Under the pieces are notes generated by a model that had not been told where the DNA came from, searched no databases, and worked only from the letters and a program-made list of their open reading frames with translations. This document shows, piece by piece, positions 44,711-54,114 of a stretch of DNA of 64,000 nucleotides (positions are counted from its first letter, which is position 1; the number at the start of each line of letters is the position of its first letter). Location: positions 2,418,001 to 2,482,000 of the forward strand of contig NZ_AP024850.1 in NCBI RefSeq assembly GCF_024346675.1, given 5' to 3'. This stretch comes from Photobacterium sanguinicancri. Its GTDB lineage: Bacteria > Pseudomonadota > Gammaproteobacteria > Enterobacterales > Vibrionaceae. Both the position numbers and the translations under genes were made by a program.

Positions 44711-45877
44711 ATGATTACTCACGTTGGCATTATCGACCAAGACCCAGTACGGTTGATAACCCCCTTGCTAGACCATGGTGTACCCGCCAATAAAATGATC
44801 TTTATTGGCACAGAAACACAGCGCGAACAATACAATCGCCTGTCGTCTATCTTAACCCCTCGTAATATTGATGCTGAATTTTTTGTCATTCCTGACTCTA
44901 TCAATATCACCTGCATTCGCCAGTGCCTTAATGAGCTAGCTGAAAAGCTTAAACAATCACAATCTGAGGTATGGTTTAACGCCAGCTGTGGTTTACGTCA
45001 TCGCTTGCTGTCTGCTTATGAAGTATTCCGCTCGTTTCATTGGCCCATTTATGTCATCGAACCTTTTAGTGATGAAATGTGCTGGCTTTATCCGTCAGAC
45101 CGCGAACAACAGCAAGTTGAAGATCGTATTCAATTAACGGATTACCTGACTATCTTTGGTGCACGTTGCGAACTTCCAGAGCAACTTGTTCCTGAAGCCC
45201 TTAATGACCAATTGCGTGAACTTGGCCAACGCTGGGCAAGTTCGGCACTCGAATTAGGCCCTGGTTTAGCAACACTTAATTACCTTGCGACAACCTGCCG
45301 TAAAGAACAATGTCTTACTGTCGCACTCAGTGAAAAGCAACAAGGCTATCGCGAATTAGGTATGTTGCTTGCGGACTTAGAAGATACTGGACTCGCGACT
45401 TATAAAGACGGTTCACTTACGTTCAAGCATGAAGAAGCGCGTCGTTTCGCTAATGGTGAATGGCTAGAAAATCTTGTTCACAGTACGGTACGTGTCATCC
45501 AAAATAACTTACCAACTATCCAAGATCACTCTGTTGGTGTACAAGTTTACCGTAAGATTGGTGATCGCGAAGTGCGCAACGAGTTAGATGTTGCAACCGT
45601 TGTTAATAACAAGCTGCATATCATTGAGTGTAAGACCAAAGGTATGCGCGATGATGGTGATGACACGCTATACAAACTAGAGTCATTACGCGACTTACTT
45701 GGCGGCCTGCAAGCACGCGCTATGCTAGTGAGCTTCCGTCCGCTTCGCCATCACGATCTCGTACGTGCACAAGACCTTGGTTTAGCTATCATTGGTCCTG
45801 ATCAGTTAGGCGAACTTGAATTACACCTTCACCAATGGTTGAAAGGTGCAGGCGGTTGGGAACACAACATCGCTTAA
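44711..45877 (+). CDS. Stand-alone CARF plus PD-(D/E)XK nuclease protein (DUF1887, VC1899-like)
   Basis: This 388-residue protein matches the DUF1887 family of Vibrio cholerae VC1899 and the CRISPR effectors Card1 and Can2. The N-terminal Rossmann-like CARF domain (about 1-150) keeps a ligand-loop motif NASCGLRHRL (90-99). The middle (about 160-245) is a winged-helix linker. The C-terminal domain (about 250-370) has the nuclease motif: E253, D293 in NELDVATV, and E306-C-K308 in HIIECKTKG. In Card1, cyclic tetra-adenylate bound by CARF turns on cutting of single-stranded DNA and RNA. No cas gene or array is in the window, so a cyclic-nucleotide signal from elsewhere, or an older housekeeping role, must be considered. 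AAAGGTAGG is a good ribosome site. Confidence 0.88.
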   Translation: MITHVGIIDQDPVRLITPLLDHGVPANKMIFIGTETQREQYNRLSSILTPRNIDAEFFVIPDSINITCIRQCLNELAEKLKQSQSEVWFNASCGLRHRLLSAYEVFRSFHWPIYVIEPFSDEMCWLYPSDREQQQVEDRIQLTDYLTIFGARCELPEQLVPEALNDQLRELGQRWASSALELGPGLATLNYLATTCRKEQCLTVALSEKQQGYRELGMLLADLEDTGLATYKDGSLTFKHEEARRFANGEWLENLVHSTVRVIQNNLPTIQDHSVGVQVYRKIGDREVRNELDVATVVNNKLHIIECKTKGMRDDGDDTLYKLESLRDLLGGLQARAMLVSFRPLRHHDLVRAQDLGLAIIGPDQLGELELHLHQWLKGAGGWEHNIA

Positions 45878-45922
45878 TGTTGATCACTGAAAAATAAATG
45901 ATCTGCAAAAAACAGATACAAC

Positions 45923-45949
45923 AGAGGCTGCAATCTGCAGCCTCTTTTA
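45923..45949 (+). terminator. Terminator of the CARF nuclease gene
   Basis: Perfect 10-bp stem AGAGGCTGCA / TGCAGCCTCT with a 3-base loop, followed by TTTAT. Confidence 0.9.
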
Positions 45950-46019
45950 TGTTCGCTATCAACCGAATCCGTTAAAAATGTAACCCTACAGGTCAATGTA
46001 ATCGGGTTAGCTTCTTAAT

Positions 46020-47231
46020 TTACTGAATATCAAATTCACTATCATCAGACGATTCATTGTCTTGCAAATCTACATCAGCAGAAGCCGTTATAGGCTGCGT
46101 ATCAAGCTCAACGGGCACATCTAACGAAGGCGTTACTTTATCCGCTAATTGTAACTTCAGCGCTTCAATCTCTGCTTGTTGTTGATTCACTAACGCTTCT
46201 AGCGCAGTGGCACGCTGACTAACCTCGTTCGTTTTCAACGACGTTTTGGCAACATACTGTAAGCGTGCAGATTTTACATTACTGGTTATCCACGTTGCTT
46301 GCGTACGAATAGGCTGATCTCTTAAATCTTGATCGTTCAGCGCTTTGGATATACGTAACAGCTTATTTTCAATTTCTAAAATATAATCTTCATGCTGATC
46401 TTTACTCAAATCACGCATAGTATTTACTTCGAGCGCTATATGCGCAGCATGCGCGAGTTCAAACTCAATCTCTTTTACTGCCACTTCAATCGCAGTAAAA
46501 TCACGGGGCGTTGCGTCAATTGTCGCTTTGCCCGATTCAATTCTGATTTCAACACGGTTATAACTGCGTGGTGCATAGTAACGCACATCATTTCGACGGT
46601 GTTGATCGAGTTGAGTTTCCAGCGGTGCAATATAAATCTTCTTTACTGTTTTCACTTCTAAGCTATGTGCTCGTTCCAAATATTCATCTTGTTTGCTGCG
46701 TGCTTGACTCACATCGTCACGATCTATGTAGTTAAATAAGCGTGCATACAAGCGACCAATACGGGTGTATTCTGAACGGTAGTATTTCTTCGCGTCTAGG
46801 CTATCTAAGTACTGCATCTGCGCCATTGCAGGCGCGAGTACCTCGTCAGCTTCTTCTTTCAAGCGCTCTAATGCCTTCATTTGCGTTTCAACAACGGTGA
46901 TTTCATCGTTAAAACGATCCAAATACGTCGAAGAGGAGAAGAGTGAGTAGCTCTTTAAGGCAAGATCGGGATTATTGACGAGCTCTTTATAGATGCCGTC
47001 CGCCTTGGTCCAGCTCGATTGCATTAAGGCAAACTTCTCAGGCGAATAAATTTCTAAAAACTCGATTCCTTGTAGTTTTTTCTGCCAAGAGTTATGGCGC
47101 TGTATACTATTCTGATAGGCATTTTCAGCATTAATCTCAACCGTAGCTGATTGAGGTTCGCTGGTGCTCTGACAAGCACTCAATAAAGCAGCACATACCG
47201 CCAACATGGCTACTTTACGCAATGGGTTCAT
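46020..47231 (-). CDS. Lipoprotein with long coiled-coil regions, unknown function
   Basis: A 403-residue protein. The signal peptide ends in the lipobox LLSAC with Cys20; the next residue is Gln, which suggests the outer membrane. The body is almost wholly helical with heptad-like patterns (about 110-150, 250-310 and 335-365), a short beta segment (about 215-245, ESGKATIDATPRDF), and an acidic tail (DNESSDDSEFDIQ). The pattern recalls envelope lipoproteins that act as spacers or peptidoglycan-binding partners. I do not recognise the family. It is a single gene between the CARF gene terminator and the NfsA-like operon. Confidence 0.7.
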   Translation of the reverse strand: MNPLRKVAMLAVCAALLSACQSTSEPQSATVEINAENAYQNSIQRHNSWQKKLQGIEFLEIYSPEKFALMQSSWTKADGIYKELVNNPDLALKSYSLFSSSTYLDRFNDEITVVETQMKALERLKEEADEVLAPAMAQMQYLDSLDAKKYYRSEYTRIGRLYARLFNYIDRDDVSQARSKQDEYLERAHSLEVKTVKKIYIAPLETQLDQHRRNDVRYYAPRSYNRVEIRIESGKATIDATPRDFTAIEVAVKEIEFELAHAAHIALEVNTMRDLSKDQHEDYILEIENKLLRISKALNDQDLRDQPIRTQATWITSNVKSARLQYVAKTSLKTNEVSQRATALEALVNQQQAEIEALKLQLADKVTPSLDVPVELDTQPITASADVDLQDNESSDDSEFDIQ

Positions 47232-47364
47232 AGTGTAATCCGTTGTTATAATATTTATTATTTTTAAGCGTTTTCTTTGAAATTTTTCTTAAAAAATCGT
47301 CATTTCAGACAAAAAAGCACTTTTTTGTTTATTTTTATAGTGTTTACACAATAGTAACCGACCC

Positions 47365-48090
47365 TCATCGGGTACTAAAGCCTTTATTTGTAATAAAGCG
47401 CAGCATGAAAGGCCTCGCTTCTTTAGATAAGGTATCAGTGATCTGCTGAGACCAAGTTGTATCTTTACTTCCACCCGTTCTATCACGATAGTATTCACTG
47501 ACCCTCATATCATAATCAGCTAATGCTTGAGTATCTAACGATGCTTGATAGTACTCCTGATGCACTATCATATTTTGTGGTAATCGAGGTTTAGGCTCTG
47601 GGTTTTGCGCAGGATGCCCTAAACATAGACCAAACAGTGGAATTACATGTTCAGGTAACTGTAATAATTGCGAAACCTGTTCTGGATTATTACGAATACC
47701 TCCAATGTAGACCCCACCAAGCCCTAAAGATTCCGCTGCAACTAAACAATTTTGTGCCATGAGTGCAGTATCTACCGCGCCAATAAGCGTTTGTTCAGTA
47801 AAACCTAATTGAGCTTCAGGGTGGATCTGTTGATGTCGATGAAAATCAACACAAAAGACTAAGAACTCTGCAGCAGTCTCAACATAAGGCTGATTACCCG
47901 AAAAAGTCGCGAGCTGAGCACGCGAATCAGCTTTCGTTACCCGTATGACACTCGTGCATTGAATATAACTAGATGTAGAAGCGGCAATACCACAATCTAA
48001 AATTGTGGCAAGCGTATCCGCTTCAATCGGCTGGCGTGTAAATTGGCGAATAGAGCGATGCGCAAGCAGGCTCTCGATAGTGTGGTTCAT
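47365..48090 (-). CDS. NfsA-like NADPH-dependent flavin oxidoreductase
   Basis: A 241-residue FMN oxidoreductase of the NfsA/Frp nitroreductase group. The start HTIESLLAHRSIRQFT is typical, with FMN-contacting residues in HRSIR and the GLGGVYIGGIRNNPEQV segment. These enzymes reduce nitroaromatics, quinones and chromate in two-electron steps using NADPH. It begins 5 bases after the stop of the iron alcohol dehydrogenase gene and is probably in one operon with it. That link suggests detoxification of aldehydes, quinones or nitro compounds, but this is an inference. Confidence 0.88.
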   Translation of the reverse strand: MNHTIESLLAHRSIRQFTRQPIEADTLATILDCGIAASTSSYIQCTSVIRVTKADSRAQLATFSGNQPYVETAAEFLVFCVDFHRHQQIHPEAQLGFTEQTLIGAVDTALMAQNCLVAAESLGLGGVYIGGIRNNPEQVSQLLQLPEHVIPLFGLCLGHPAQNPEPKPRLPQNMIVHQEYYQASLDTQALADYDMRVSEYYRDRTGGSKDTTWSQQITDTLSKEARPFMLRFITNKGFSTR

Positions 48091-48095
48091 CCTTG

Positions 48096-49286
48096 TTACT
48101 CATTTTCTATCGTTGTTTGATCTACTCTTGTACCACAACAGCCGCAAATTTGCTCTAAAATGCCCAATAGCCTCTCTTTATTCAGCGGTAGCGGATTCCC
48201 CTTGATCGCGTTCGATAACATCGCATCTTCAGCAACATCACTGAACATAGTGTCGCAAAAACCATATTCACTCACCGCGGGTAAATTCAAACGGCGTAAA
48301 GTCCGTTTGGTCCATGTAATACCATCCGATATTTCTGCATTCATACGACCAGTAAGTAAACACGCTAACTGACGGTAACGGTTTAGTACGTCAGCTCGTC
48401 CTGCCTCGCGAGCAGCCAGCACATTTTCTTGCATTACAAACGGAGACAGCTGCGCTGTAATTAGACCATGCGGTGCTTGTAACCGCCCGCCAAGTGCCGA
48501 CGCTAAGCCATGTGCTGCCCCTAGCTTAGCATTCGCCAAAGCCATCCCACCTAACATAGCTGCAAATGCCATATCTGAGCGCGCTCTTGGATCATCGTCT
48601 TCACATGCAGGAATAATGGCCCCAGCCAAACGACGTAGCCCCTCTTCGCAAATCATATCAGTGAGTGGATTTGGGTCACCACACACATAAGCTTCCATCA
48701 AATGCGAAAATGCATCCATGCCACAACAGGCAGAACTAACAGGATCCATACCGTAAGTCAGTGTGGGATCAACAATCGCCATATCCGGCAGCATATCAGG
48801 GCTGCGTAAACTCACTTTGACATTTTCTTGTGCTGAACGAAGGACCGCATTTTTGCTGACTTCAGACCCAGTGCCTGCCGTTGTCGGAATGGCAATAAAA
48901 GGTAAGGGTTTAGCTTGGAGCGGTACATTACGCCCAACCACTTCAACATAATCGTACACACTGCCTTGGTTAGGAATAAGTGCCGCTAATGCTTTCCCCG
49001 AATCTAAAACACTGCCACCGCCAATGGCAATAACCATGTCAGGTCTGAATTTTCGCCCCATCGCCGCCATTTCTTCTATCATGGCAATTAACGGTTCACC
49101 ATGGACTGCGACTTGCTGGTAACGCATATTCTGTTGCTTGATATAATTAATGATGGGCTCAGATCGCGTGGAATCTTTGCCTGTTACAAGCAAAACGCTA
49201 TAACCAAATTGGTTAAAAGCACTTAATGAATTATTCAGAGCCCCCTCACCAAAGACAATCCGTGTTGATGTCATAAATTGAAACAT
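48096..49286 (-). CDS. Iron-containing alcohol dehydrogenase
   Basis: A group III alcohol dehydrogenase of 396 residues. The NAD-binding GGGSVLDSGKALA motif and the TTAGTGSEVSKNAVL stretch are clear. Metal ligands are visible in DAFSHLMEAYVC, AAHGLASALG and APHGLITA. It oxidises alcohols or reduces aldehydes with NAD(P); the substrate is unknown. I chose ATG at 49286 because AGGGGTAGCT stands directly before it; a start at 49322 would add a hydrophobic stretch not seen in the family. It is the first gene of a two-gene operon with the NfsA-like reductase. Confidence 0.9.
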   Translation of the reverse strand: MFQFMTSTRIVFGEGALNNSLSAFNQFGYSVLLVTGKDSTRSEPIINYIKQQNMRYQQVAVHGEPLIAMIEEMAAMGRKFRPDMVIAIGGGSVLDSGKALAALIPNQGSVYDYVEVVGRNVPLQAKPLPFIAIPTTAGTGSEVSKNAVLRSAQENVKVSLRSPDMLPDMAIVDPTLTYGMDPVSSACCGMDAFSHLMEAYVCGDPNPLTDMICEEGLRRLAGAIIPACEDDDPRARSDMAFAAMLGGMALANAKLGAAHGLASALGGRLQAPHGLITAQLSPFVMQENVLAAREAGRADVLNRYRQLACLLTGRMNAEISDGITWTKRTLRRLNLPAVSEYGFCDTMFSDVAEDAMLSNAIKGNPLPLNKERLLGILEQICGCCGTRVDQTTIENE

Positions 49287-49623
49287 AGCTACCCCTATTA
49301 TCAATTTTAAAAGTCCATTCATATAACCACTATGGTGCGTTATACGAATAGATTTTCCCCATACGAGTGCTACAAACTATCCCCATGAGCCAGCTTACGT
49401 TGCATGGGTTTACTTCTGTTCATGTTGATATAAAGCAACTTTACTCAGTGTTCATCTTACATACTGCGAATAACTAGTGGGCAGTCACAAATGAGACAAA
49501 CCAAGCACATCTTGTGTCATATAAATGCAGTGTTTTTTTCATTTCACCGTCACTTAAGCCCACTAACCTAGCCCCATCAAACAAGGCACGACGCCTAACA
49601 AAAACATTTCTAGGGGATATAAG
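49287..49623. other. Divergent promoter region between the alcohol dehydrogenase and porin genes, no gene seen
   Basis: About 337 bases without a coding frame. The porin promoter probably lies near the CATATAAAT box at 49518. No clear binding-site pattern for OmpR or ToxR could be fixed by eye. Confidence 0.4.
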
Positions 49624-50616
49624 ATGAAAAAAGCAGTACTGGCATCAGCAATTTTCGCAACACTGACTTCAGGTGCAGTAAGCGCAGCAACGGTTTACCA
49701 AGATGACACAAACTCGTTAAAAGTGGGTGGCCGTGCTGAAGCACGTTTTAATCTGTCAGATAACAACAAATACAAATCAGATGGCACAGAGAATGGTAAG
49801 GACACGTTCAAAGATAAATCGCGTGCTCGTATTAACCTAAAAGGTAAATCAGACATTACTGATAGCCTGACGGCATTTGGTACCTACGAATTAGAAGTAA
49901 AAGATGGCAAAGGCCAAGCAATCGATACTCGATACCTTTTCGCAGGTTTAGACACAAACTTTGGGGCTTTTTCTTACGGTCAGCAAGACTCGGCACAAGT
50001 TATTCTTACCGACTTTACCGATATTTTGGCAACATTTGGTGGTGATGCGGCAGATCTGATTTCAGGCAATGGTGACAAAAAATCAAATAACTTTATGTAC
50101 TCAGGTAACTTCGACGCACTCACTGTTACTGCGAACTACATTGTTAACGATAAAGATTTAAAAGACACCAGCAGTTATGGTCTGTCAGCAGTATACGAAT
50201 TACCATTTGGACTAGACCTAGGTGCTGGCTATGTCGGTGGTAAAGAAGGGAGTGATACAGACGTAAACCAATATAACCTTGTTGCACGTTATAGCTTGGA
50301 AAACTTCATGGTATCGGGTCTATACGCAGGCGGTAAATCTGAAACAGGTTCAACTAAAACAGACCTAACAGGCTACGAACTGGCTGCGGCTTATCAACTG
50401 AATCAGTTTATCTTCCAAGGCGTGTATAACAAACAACAAGCCAAAGTTGATGGTAAGAAAACAGATAATCAAGATTACATCGCGATTGAAGGTATCTACA
50501 AAATCAACAGCAACCTACGTACCTATGCAGGCTACAAATTTAACCAATTAGACAAGAATACTGACAAGTCAGCAAACAATGATGAGCTACAAGCAGGTAT
50601 TCGTTACGACTTTTAA
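49624..50616 (+). CDS. Outer-membrane general porin (OmpU/OmpL/OmpH type)
   Basis: A 330-residue porin with a signal peptide (residues 1-21, cut after GAVSA). The mature part starts ATVYQDDTNSLKVGGRAEAR, as in Vibrionaceae porins, and shows alternating beta strands with aromatic girdles. It ends GIRYDF with the C-terminal Phe needed for assembly by the BAM complex. It forms a trimeric diffusion pore. In Photobacterium profundum such porins (OmpH, OmpL) respond to pressure through ToxR; whether this copy is one of them cannot be decided here. The ribosome site GGGGAT is good. Confidence 0.92.
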   Translation: MKKAVLASAIFATLTSGAVSAATVYQDDTNSLKVGGRAEARFNLSDNNKYKSDGTENGKDTFKDKSRARINLKGKSDITDSLTAFGTYELEVKDGKGQAIDTRYLFAGLDTNFGAFSYGQQDSAQVILTDFTDILATFGGDAADLISGNGDKKSNNFMYSGNFDALTVTANYIVNDKDLKDTSSYGLSAVYELPFGLDLGAGYVGGKEGSDTDVNQYNLVARYSLENFMVSGLYAGGKSETGSTKTDLTGYELAAAYQLNQFIFQGVYNKQQAKVDGKKTDNQDYIAIEGIYKINSNLRTYAGYKFNQLDKNTDKSANNDELQAGIRYDF

Positions 50617-50643
50617 GTTGAATGCAGCACTAATACCTCTCAG

Positions 50644-50668
50644 AACCGAGCCTAGCGCTCGGTTTTTA
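50644..50668 (+). terminator. Terminator of the porin gene
   Basis: Perfect 8-bp stem AACCGAGC / GCTCGGTT with a 5-base loop and a following T run. Confidence 0.9.
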
Positions 50669-50811
50669 CATTTATGCATGCACAAAAAGACAACCCTCAT
50701 CGAAGAATTTACCATCAATCGGTTTTATCTATCACATCAAGCGATAAATCCCACTTCCTCAATGCCATGAGCCACGATATAGTAAACATAATTGATTTAA
50801 GGAGAGAGTGT

Positions 50812-51075
50812 ATGTTCGTTGTTATTTTTGGTCGTCCTGGTTGCCCATTCTGTGTTCGAGCTAAAGATCTAGCTGAAAACCTAAAAGAAAGCCGTGAAGA
50901 CTTTAACTACCGCTACGTAGATATTCATGCTGAAGGCATCAGCAAAGCTGACCTTGAAAAAACAGTGGGTAAGCCAGTAGAAACTGTGCCACAAATCTTC
51001 GTTGATCAAGAGCACATCGGTGGTTGTACTGAATTTGAAGCATACGCAAAAGAAAACTTGGATCTTTTCCAATAA
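50812..51075 (+). CDS. grxA: Glutaredoxin 1
   Basis: An 87-residue dithiol glutaredoxin with C11-P-F-C14 in FGRPGCPFCVRAKDL, TVPQIFVD for the cis-proline loop, and IGGCTEF at the glutathione site. GrxA reduces ribonucleotide reductase and other disulphides with glutathione. ATG at 50812 is preceded by AAGGAGAGAG; the in-frame stretch upstream (to 50674) has no family similarity, so I exclude it. It stands beside the ybjL-type gene, as in enterobacteria where grxA and ybjL are near neighbours. Confidence 0.96.
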   Translation: MFVVIFGRPGCPFCVRAKDLAENLKESREDFNYRYVDIHAEGISKADLEKTVGKPVETVPQIFVDQEHIGGCTEFEAYAKENLDLFQ

Positions 51076-51148
51076 TCATATTGGCGTAATATCGCTGCGT
51101 AACAAGGTAAAACTCTCATGAGAGTAAAACCTTAAATTACGACATGTC

Positions 51149-51175
51149 AAAGCCAGTCTCATGACTGGCTTTTTG
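51149..51175 (+). terminator. Terminator of grxA
   Basis: Perfect 9-bp stem AAAGCCAGT / ACTGGCTTT with a 6-base loop followed by TT. Confidence 0.88.
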
Positions 51176-51416
51176 CTCTCTGTTTATAAGCCTTTTCAAT
51201 ACAAAATTCAGTAACGCTTTCACCCTGTTGAATAATTTACCACCCAGTTCGCATAGTGCTTCTATTCAGGTAGCTTGTACCTGTTTTTCAAGCACTTTTA
51301 ACAATCAAAAACAATGTATTTATTAAAAAATAAATTTCATTAAAATCTATAACCCACCTTTAAAATCAGCTAGAATTCATGCACTCATCGCGTGCTATTG
51401 TTCCGGAAAAAATGTT
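51176..51416. other. Leader of the ybjL-type gene with a two-codon start-stop unit
   Basis: No gene is seen. Just before the GTG start at 51417 an out-of-frame ATG TTG TGA (51412-51420) overlaps the start codon, so a two-codon frame ends on top of it. Confidence 0.4.
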
Positions 51417-53099
51417 GTGAATATCGACGTTGCAGCTTTGCTTCACCAAAATGATATTTTGTTGCTCTTTGTTGTTCTTGCTGTTGGCTTAAGTGTCGGT
51501 AAAATCCGATTCGCTAATTTGCAATTAGGCAATTCTATTGGCGTTTTACTCGCCGCCCTTCTCCTCGGTAATGCAGGTTTCACCTTTAATACAGAAGCGC
51601 TAAATATCGGCTTTATGCTGTTTATTTTCTGCGTCGGTATAGAAGCTGGTCCTAACTTCTTCGGTATCTTCTTCCGAGACGGAAAACACTACCTTCTATT
51701 AGCTCTGGTTGTATTGCTGACTTCCATCGCAATTACGATGACCATGGCTGAGCAACTCAACCTTGATATCGGTTTAGCAACAGGTCTAATGGCCGGTTCA
51801 CTAACAGCCACTCCGGTGCTGGTAGGTGCTAAAGATGCGCTTAACGGCGGGTTGGCAGGCATAACGGATAGCACGGCTATTCAACAAATGGTTGATAGCC
51901 TCAGTGTCGGTTATGCGATGTCGTACCTTGTCGGCCTTGTTAGCTTAATTATGCTGGCAAAACTGATGCCGAAATTGCAAAAGCAAAACCTTGCAGAGTC
52001 GTCACAACAAATCGCCAAAGAACGTGGCATTGGTGAGGTAGGCCAACGTAAAGTCTACTTACCTATTATTCGTGCTTATCGTGTTGGTCCTGAACTGATT
52101 AACTGGATTGATGGTAAAAACCTACGTGAACTAGGTATTTATCGTCAGACAGGTTGTTATATCGAACGTGTACGCCGAAATGGCATTCTAGCGAACCCTG
52201 ATGGTGATGCTATTTTGCAAGAAGGGGATGAAATTGCACTCGTAGGCTACCCTGACAGCCACGCACGATTGGATCCAAGCTTCCGTAATGGTAAAGAAGT
52301 CTTTGACCGTGATCTTCTCGATTTACGTATCGTTGAAGAAGAAATAGTAGTTAAAAATGACAATATCGCAGGTAAACGCTTATCTGATTTAAACTTGTCA
52401 GAATACGGCTGTTTCTTAAATCGTGTTGTACGTGCGCAAATTGAAATGCCAATGGATCATAATATCTTGCTTGATAAGGGCGATATTCTGCAGGTCAGCG
52501 GTGAGAAAAGTCGCGTATTGGGTTTAGCTGAACGCATCGGTTTTATCTCGATTCACAGCCAAATAGCCGACCTCTTAGCTTTCTGTTGTTTCTTCATCAT
52601 TGGTACGCTGATCGGTAGTATTACCATGACGTTTGGCCATATCACCTTTGGTTTAGGTAGTGCAGCAGGCTTATTGATTGCGGGGATTACCCTTGGTTTC
52701 CTACGTGCTAACCACCCTACCTTTGGTTATGTCCCACAAGGGGCGCTAAATATGACTAAAGACCTCGGGTTAATGGTTTTCATGGCAGGTATTGGCTTAA
52801 GCGCGGGTTCAAACTTATTTGACTCATTGTCTGAAATTGGCTTCGCTGTTTTTGCTACTAGTATCATGGTGAGTGTCATCCCGGTTGTGGTGGCGTACCT
52901 GTTCGGTGCTTACGTACTAAAAATGAACCGCGCCCTATTGTTTGGTGCAATCATTGGTGCTCGCACCTGCGCGCCAGCCATGGATATGATTAACGAACAT
53001 GCGCGTAGTACGATTCCTGCATTGGGCTATGCCGGTACTTACGCAATTGCCAACGTTCTGTTGACCATCGCTGGTACATTGATCATGATCCTGAGTTAA
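51417..53099 (+). CDS. ybjL: YbjL-like transporter of the aspartate:alanine exchanger family
   Basis: The 560-residue protein has the AspT/YbjL plan: about five helices, two cytoplasmic RCK_C (TrkA-C) domains (about 200-380), then about five or six more helices. The motifs [27 protein letters not shown], and [16 protein letters not shown] in the first half are repeated in kind in the second ([15 protein letters not shown]). Family members exchange dicarboxylates or amino acids across the inner membrane. The start is GTG; the homologous N-terminus (MNI-V-A-LL) supports it over any ATG. Substrate unknown. Confidence 0.9.
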   Translation: MNIDVAALLHQNDILLLFVVLAVGLSVGKIRFANLQLGNSIGVLLAALLLGNAGFTFNTEALNIGFMLFIFCVGIEAGPNFFGIFFRDGKHYLLLALVVLLTSIAITMTMAEQLNLDIGLATGLMAGSLTATPVLVGAKDALNGGLAGITDSTAIQQMVDSLSVGYAMSYLVGLVSLIMLAKLMPKLQKQNLAESSQQIAKERGIGEVGQRKVYLPIIRAYRVGPELINWIDGKNLRELGIYRQTGCYIERVRRNGILANPDGDAILQEGDEIALVGYPDSHARLDPSFRNGKEVFDRDLLDLRIVEEEIVVKNDNIAGKRLSDLNLSEYGCFLNRVVRAQIEMPMDHNILLDKGDILQVSGEKSRVLGLAERIGFISIHSQIADLLAFCCFFIIGTLIGSITMTFGHITFGLGSAAGLLIAGITLGFLRANHPTFGYVPQGALNMTKDLGLMVFMAGIGLSAGSNLFDSLSEIGFAVFATSIMVSVIPVVVAYLFGAYVLKMNRALLFGAIIGARTCAPAMDMINEHARSTIPALGYAGTYAIANVLLTIAGTLIMILS

Positions 53100-53121
53100 C
53101 AGACTCGATTTTGAATAATTT

Positions 53122-53153
53122 AAAGCAGCTCTTCTATAAGAGCTGCTTTTTTA
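53122..53153 (+). terminator. Terminator of the ybjL-type gene
   Basis: Perfect 12-bp stem AAAGCAGCTCTT / AAGAGCTGCTTT with a 4-base loop and a further T run. Confidence 0.93.
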
Positions 53154-53439
53154 TTAACGGTATTATTTATCAAAAATGAGTCGGCTTAAAGTCAGCCTCT
53201 ATTCAGTCAAATTGGTTACACTCTACTGCTACGAACACAACCCATTTCACATGGTCATTTAAGCGTAAGTCTGATCTTTTCGTTTATACCAATGAGCAAC
53301 AAGTGGCAATTTAGACTCTATGTTCGGGCGCTGGATCAGAAAACCTTGAATTAATCACGATTTAACATCTTGATATTCGCAAGGTTCTCATCTATTCAGT
53401 ATATTCAATGAAATATATTTATATCTGGGTACTCATATT
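53154..53439. other. phoP promoter region, no gene seen
   Basis: About 286 bases. AACCTTG (53341-53347) and CAAGGTT (53379-53385) form an inverted repeat with 31 bases between, close to the phoP start. A clear PhoP box (two TGTTTA copies) was not found. Confidence 0.4.
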
Positions 53440-54114
53440 ATGCGAATTCTTATCGTCGAGGATGATTCAATCCTCAGCCATCACCTTAAATCCCAGCTTA
53501 CCGAATTAGGTAATCAAGTTCAGTGTGCCGATACCGCAGAAGAAGGCTTATTCTTCGCGAAAAACTACCCAAACGATATCGCCATTGTGGATATTGGTTT
53601 ACCTGATAGAGATGGTATAAGCTTAATCAAAGACATGCGTAAGCAAGGTTTACGCCTACCAGTCCTGATCTTAACAGCACGCTCTAACTGGCAAGACAAA
53701 GTAACAGGCCTAGAAGCAGGTGCTGATGATTACTTAGTAAAACCATTCCAAAAAGAAGAAATGGTGGCACGTTTAAGTGCACTCGTTCGCCGTAGTGCGG
53801 GTTTTGTTAAGCCAGAAATGTCAGCAGGACAAATTCGTGTGGATCTGCTTGCTAAGCAAGTTTTCATTGATGAAAGTCCACTAGAGCTAACGGCATTTGA
53901 ATATGACTTACTTGAATACCTGATGCGCCATAGCCGCCAAGTTGTTTCTAAACAACGCTTATTGGATGTGCTATACGAAGACCAAGAAGGCGATCCAAAT
54001 ACCATTGAGGTCATGATCAGTCGTTTACGTAAAAAAATCGTCAAGGCAGGCCAAGAAAACCCGATCTCGACCATTCGTGGCCAAGGGTATATTTTTGAGC
54101 TGCATGCTCAATGA
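53440..54114 (+). CDS. phoP: PhoP-like response regulator
   Basis: A 224-residue OmpR-class regulator. The receiver (1-120) starts MRILIVEDD, with phosphorylated D51 in AIVDIGLPD and the PF motif at DDYLVKPF. The winged-helix DNA-binding domain (about 125-222) has the LTAFEYDLLEYL and TIEVMISRLRKKI segments, ending in TIRGQGYIFEL. It follows E. coli PhoP closely along its whole length, and the partner kinase has PhoQ features. It overlaps the kinase start by four bases (ATGA). It is expected to answer low divalent cations, acid or cationic peptides. Confidence 0.9.
   Translation: MRILIVEDDSILSHHLKSQLTELGNQVQCADTAEEGLFFAKNYPNDIAIVDIGLPDRDGISLIKDMRKQGLRLPVLILTARSNWQDKVTGLEAGADDYLVKPFQKEEMVARLSALVRRSAGFVKPEMSAGQIRVDLLAKQVFIDESPLELTAFEYDLLEYLMRHSRQVVSKQRLLDVLYEDQEGDPNTIEVMISRLRKKIVKAGQENPISTIRGQGYIFELHAQ

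Noticed and set aside
44711..45877. CRISPR locus around the CARF nuclease
   Set aside because: No repeat-spacer pattern and no cas genes in the flanks; the direct repeats upstream are only two copies with AT-rich sequence between.
47289..47498. Small minus-strand frame overlapping the 3' end of the NfsA-like gene
   Set aside because: Mostly inside a well-supported gene in another frame, with no ribosome site.
53440..54114. Calling the regulator TorR to complete the TMAO system
   Set aside because: It overlaps a PhoQ-like kinase, follows PhoP along its length, and is 30 kb from torS.
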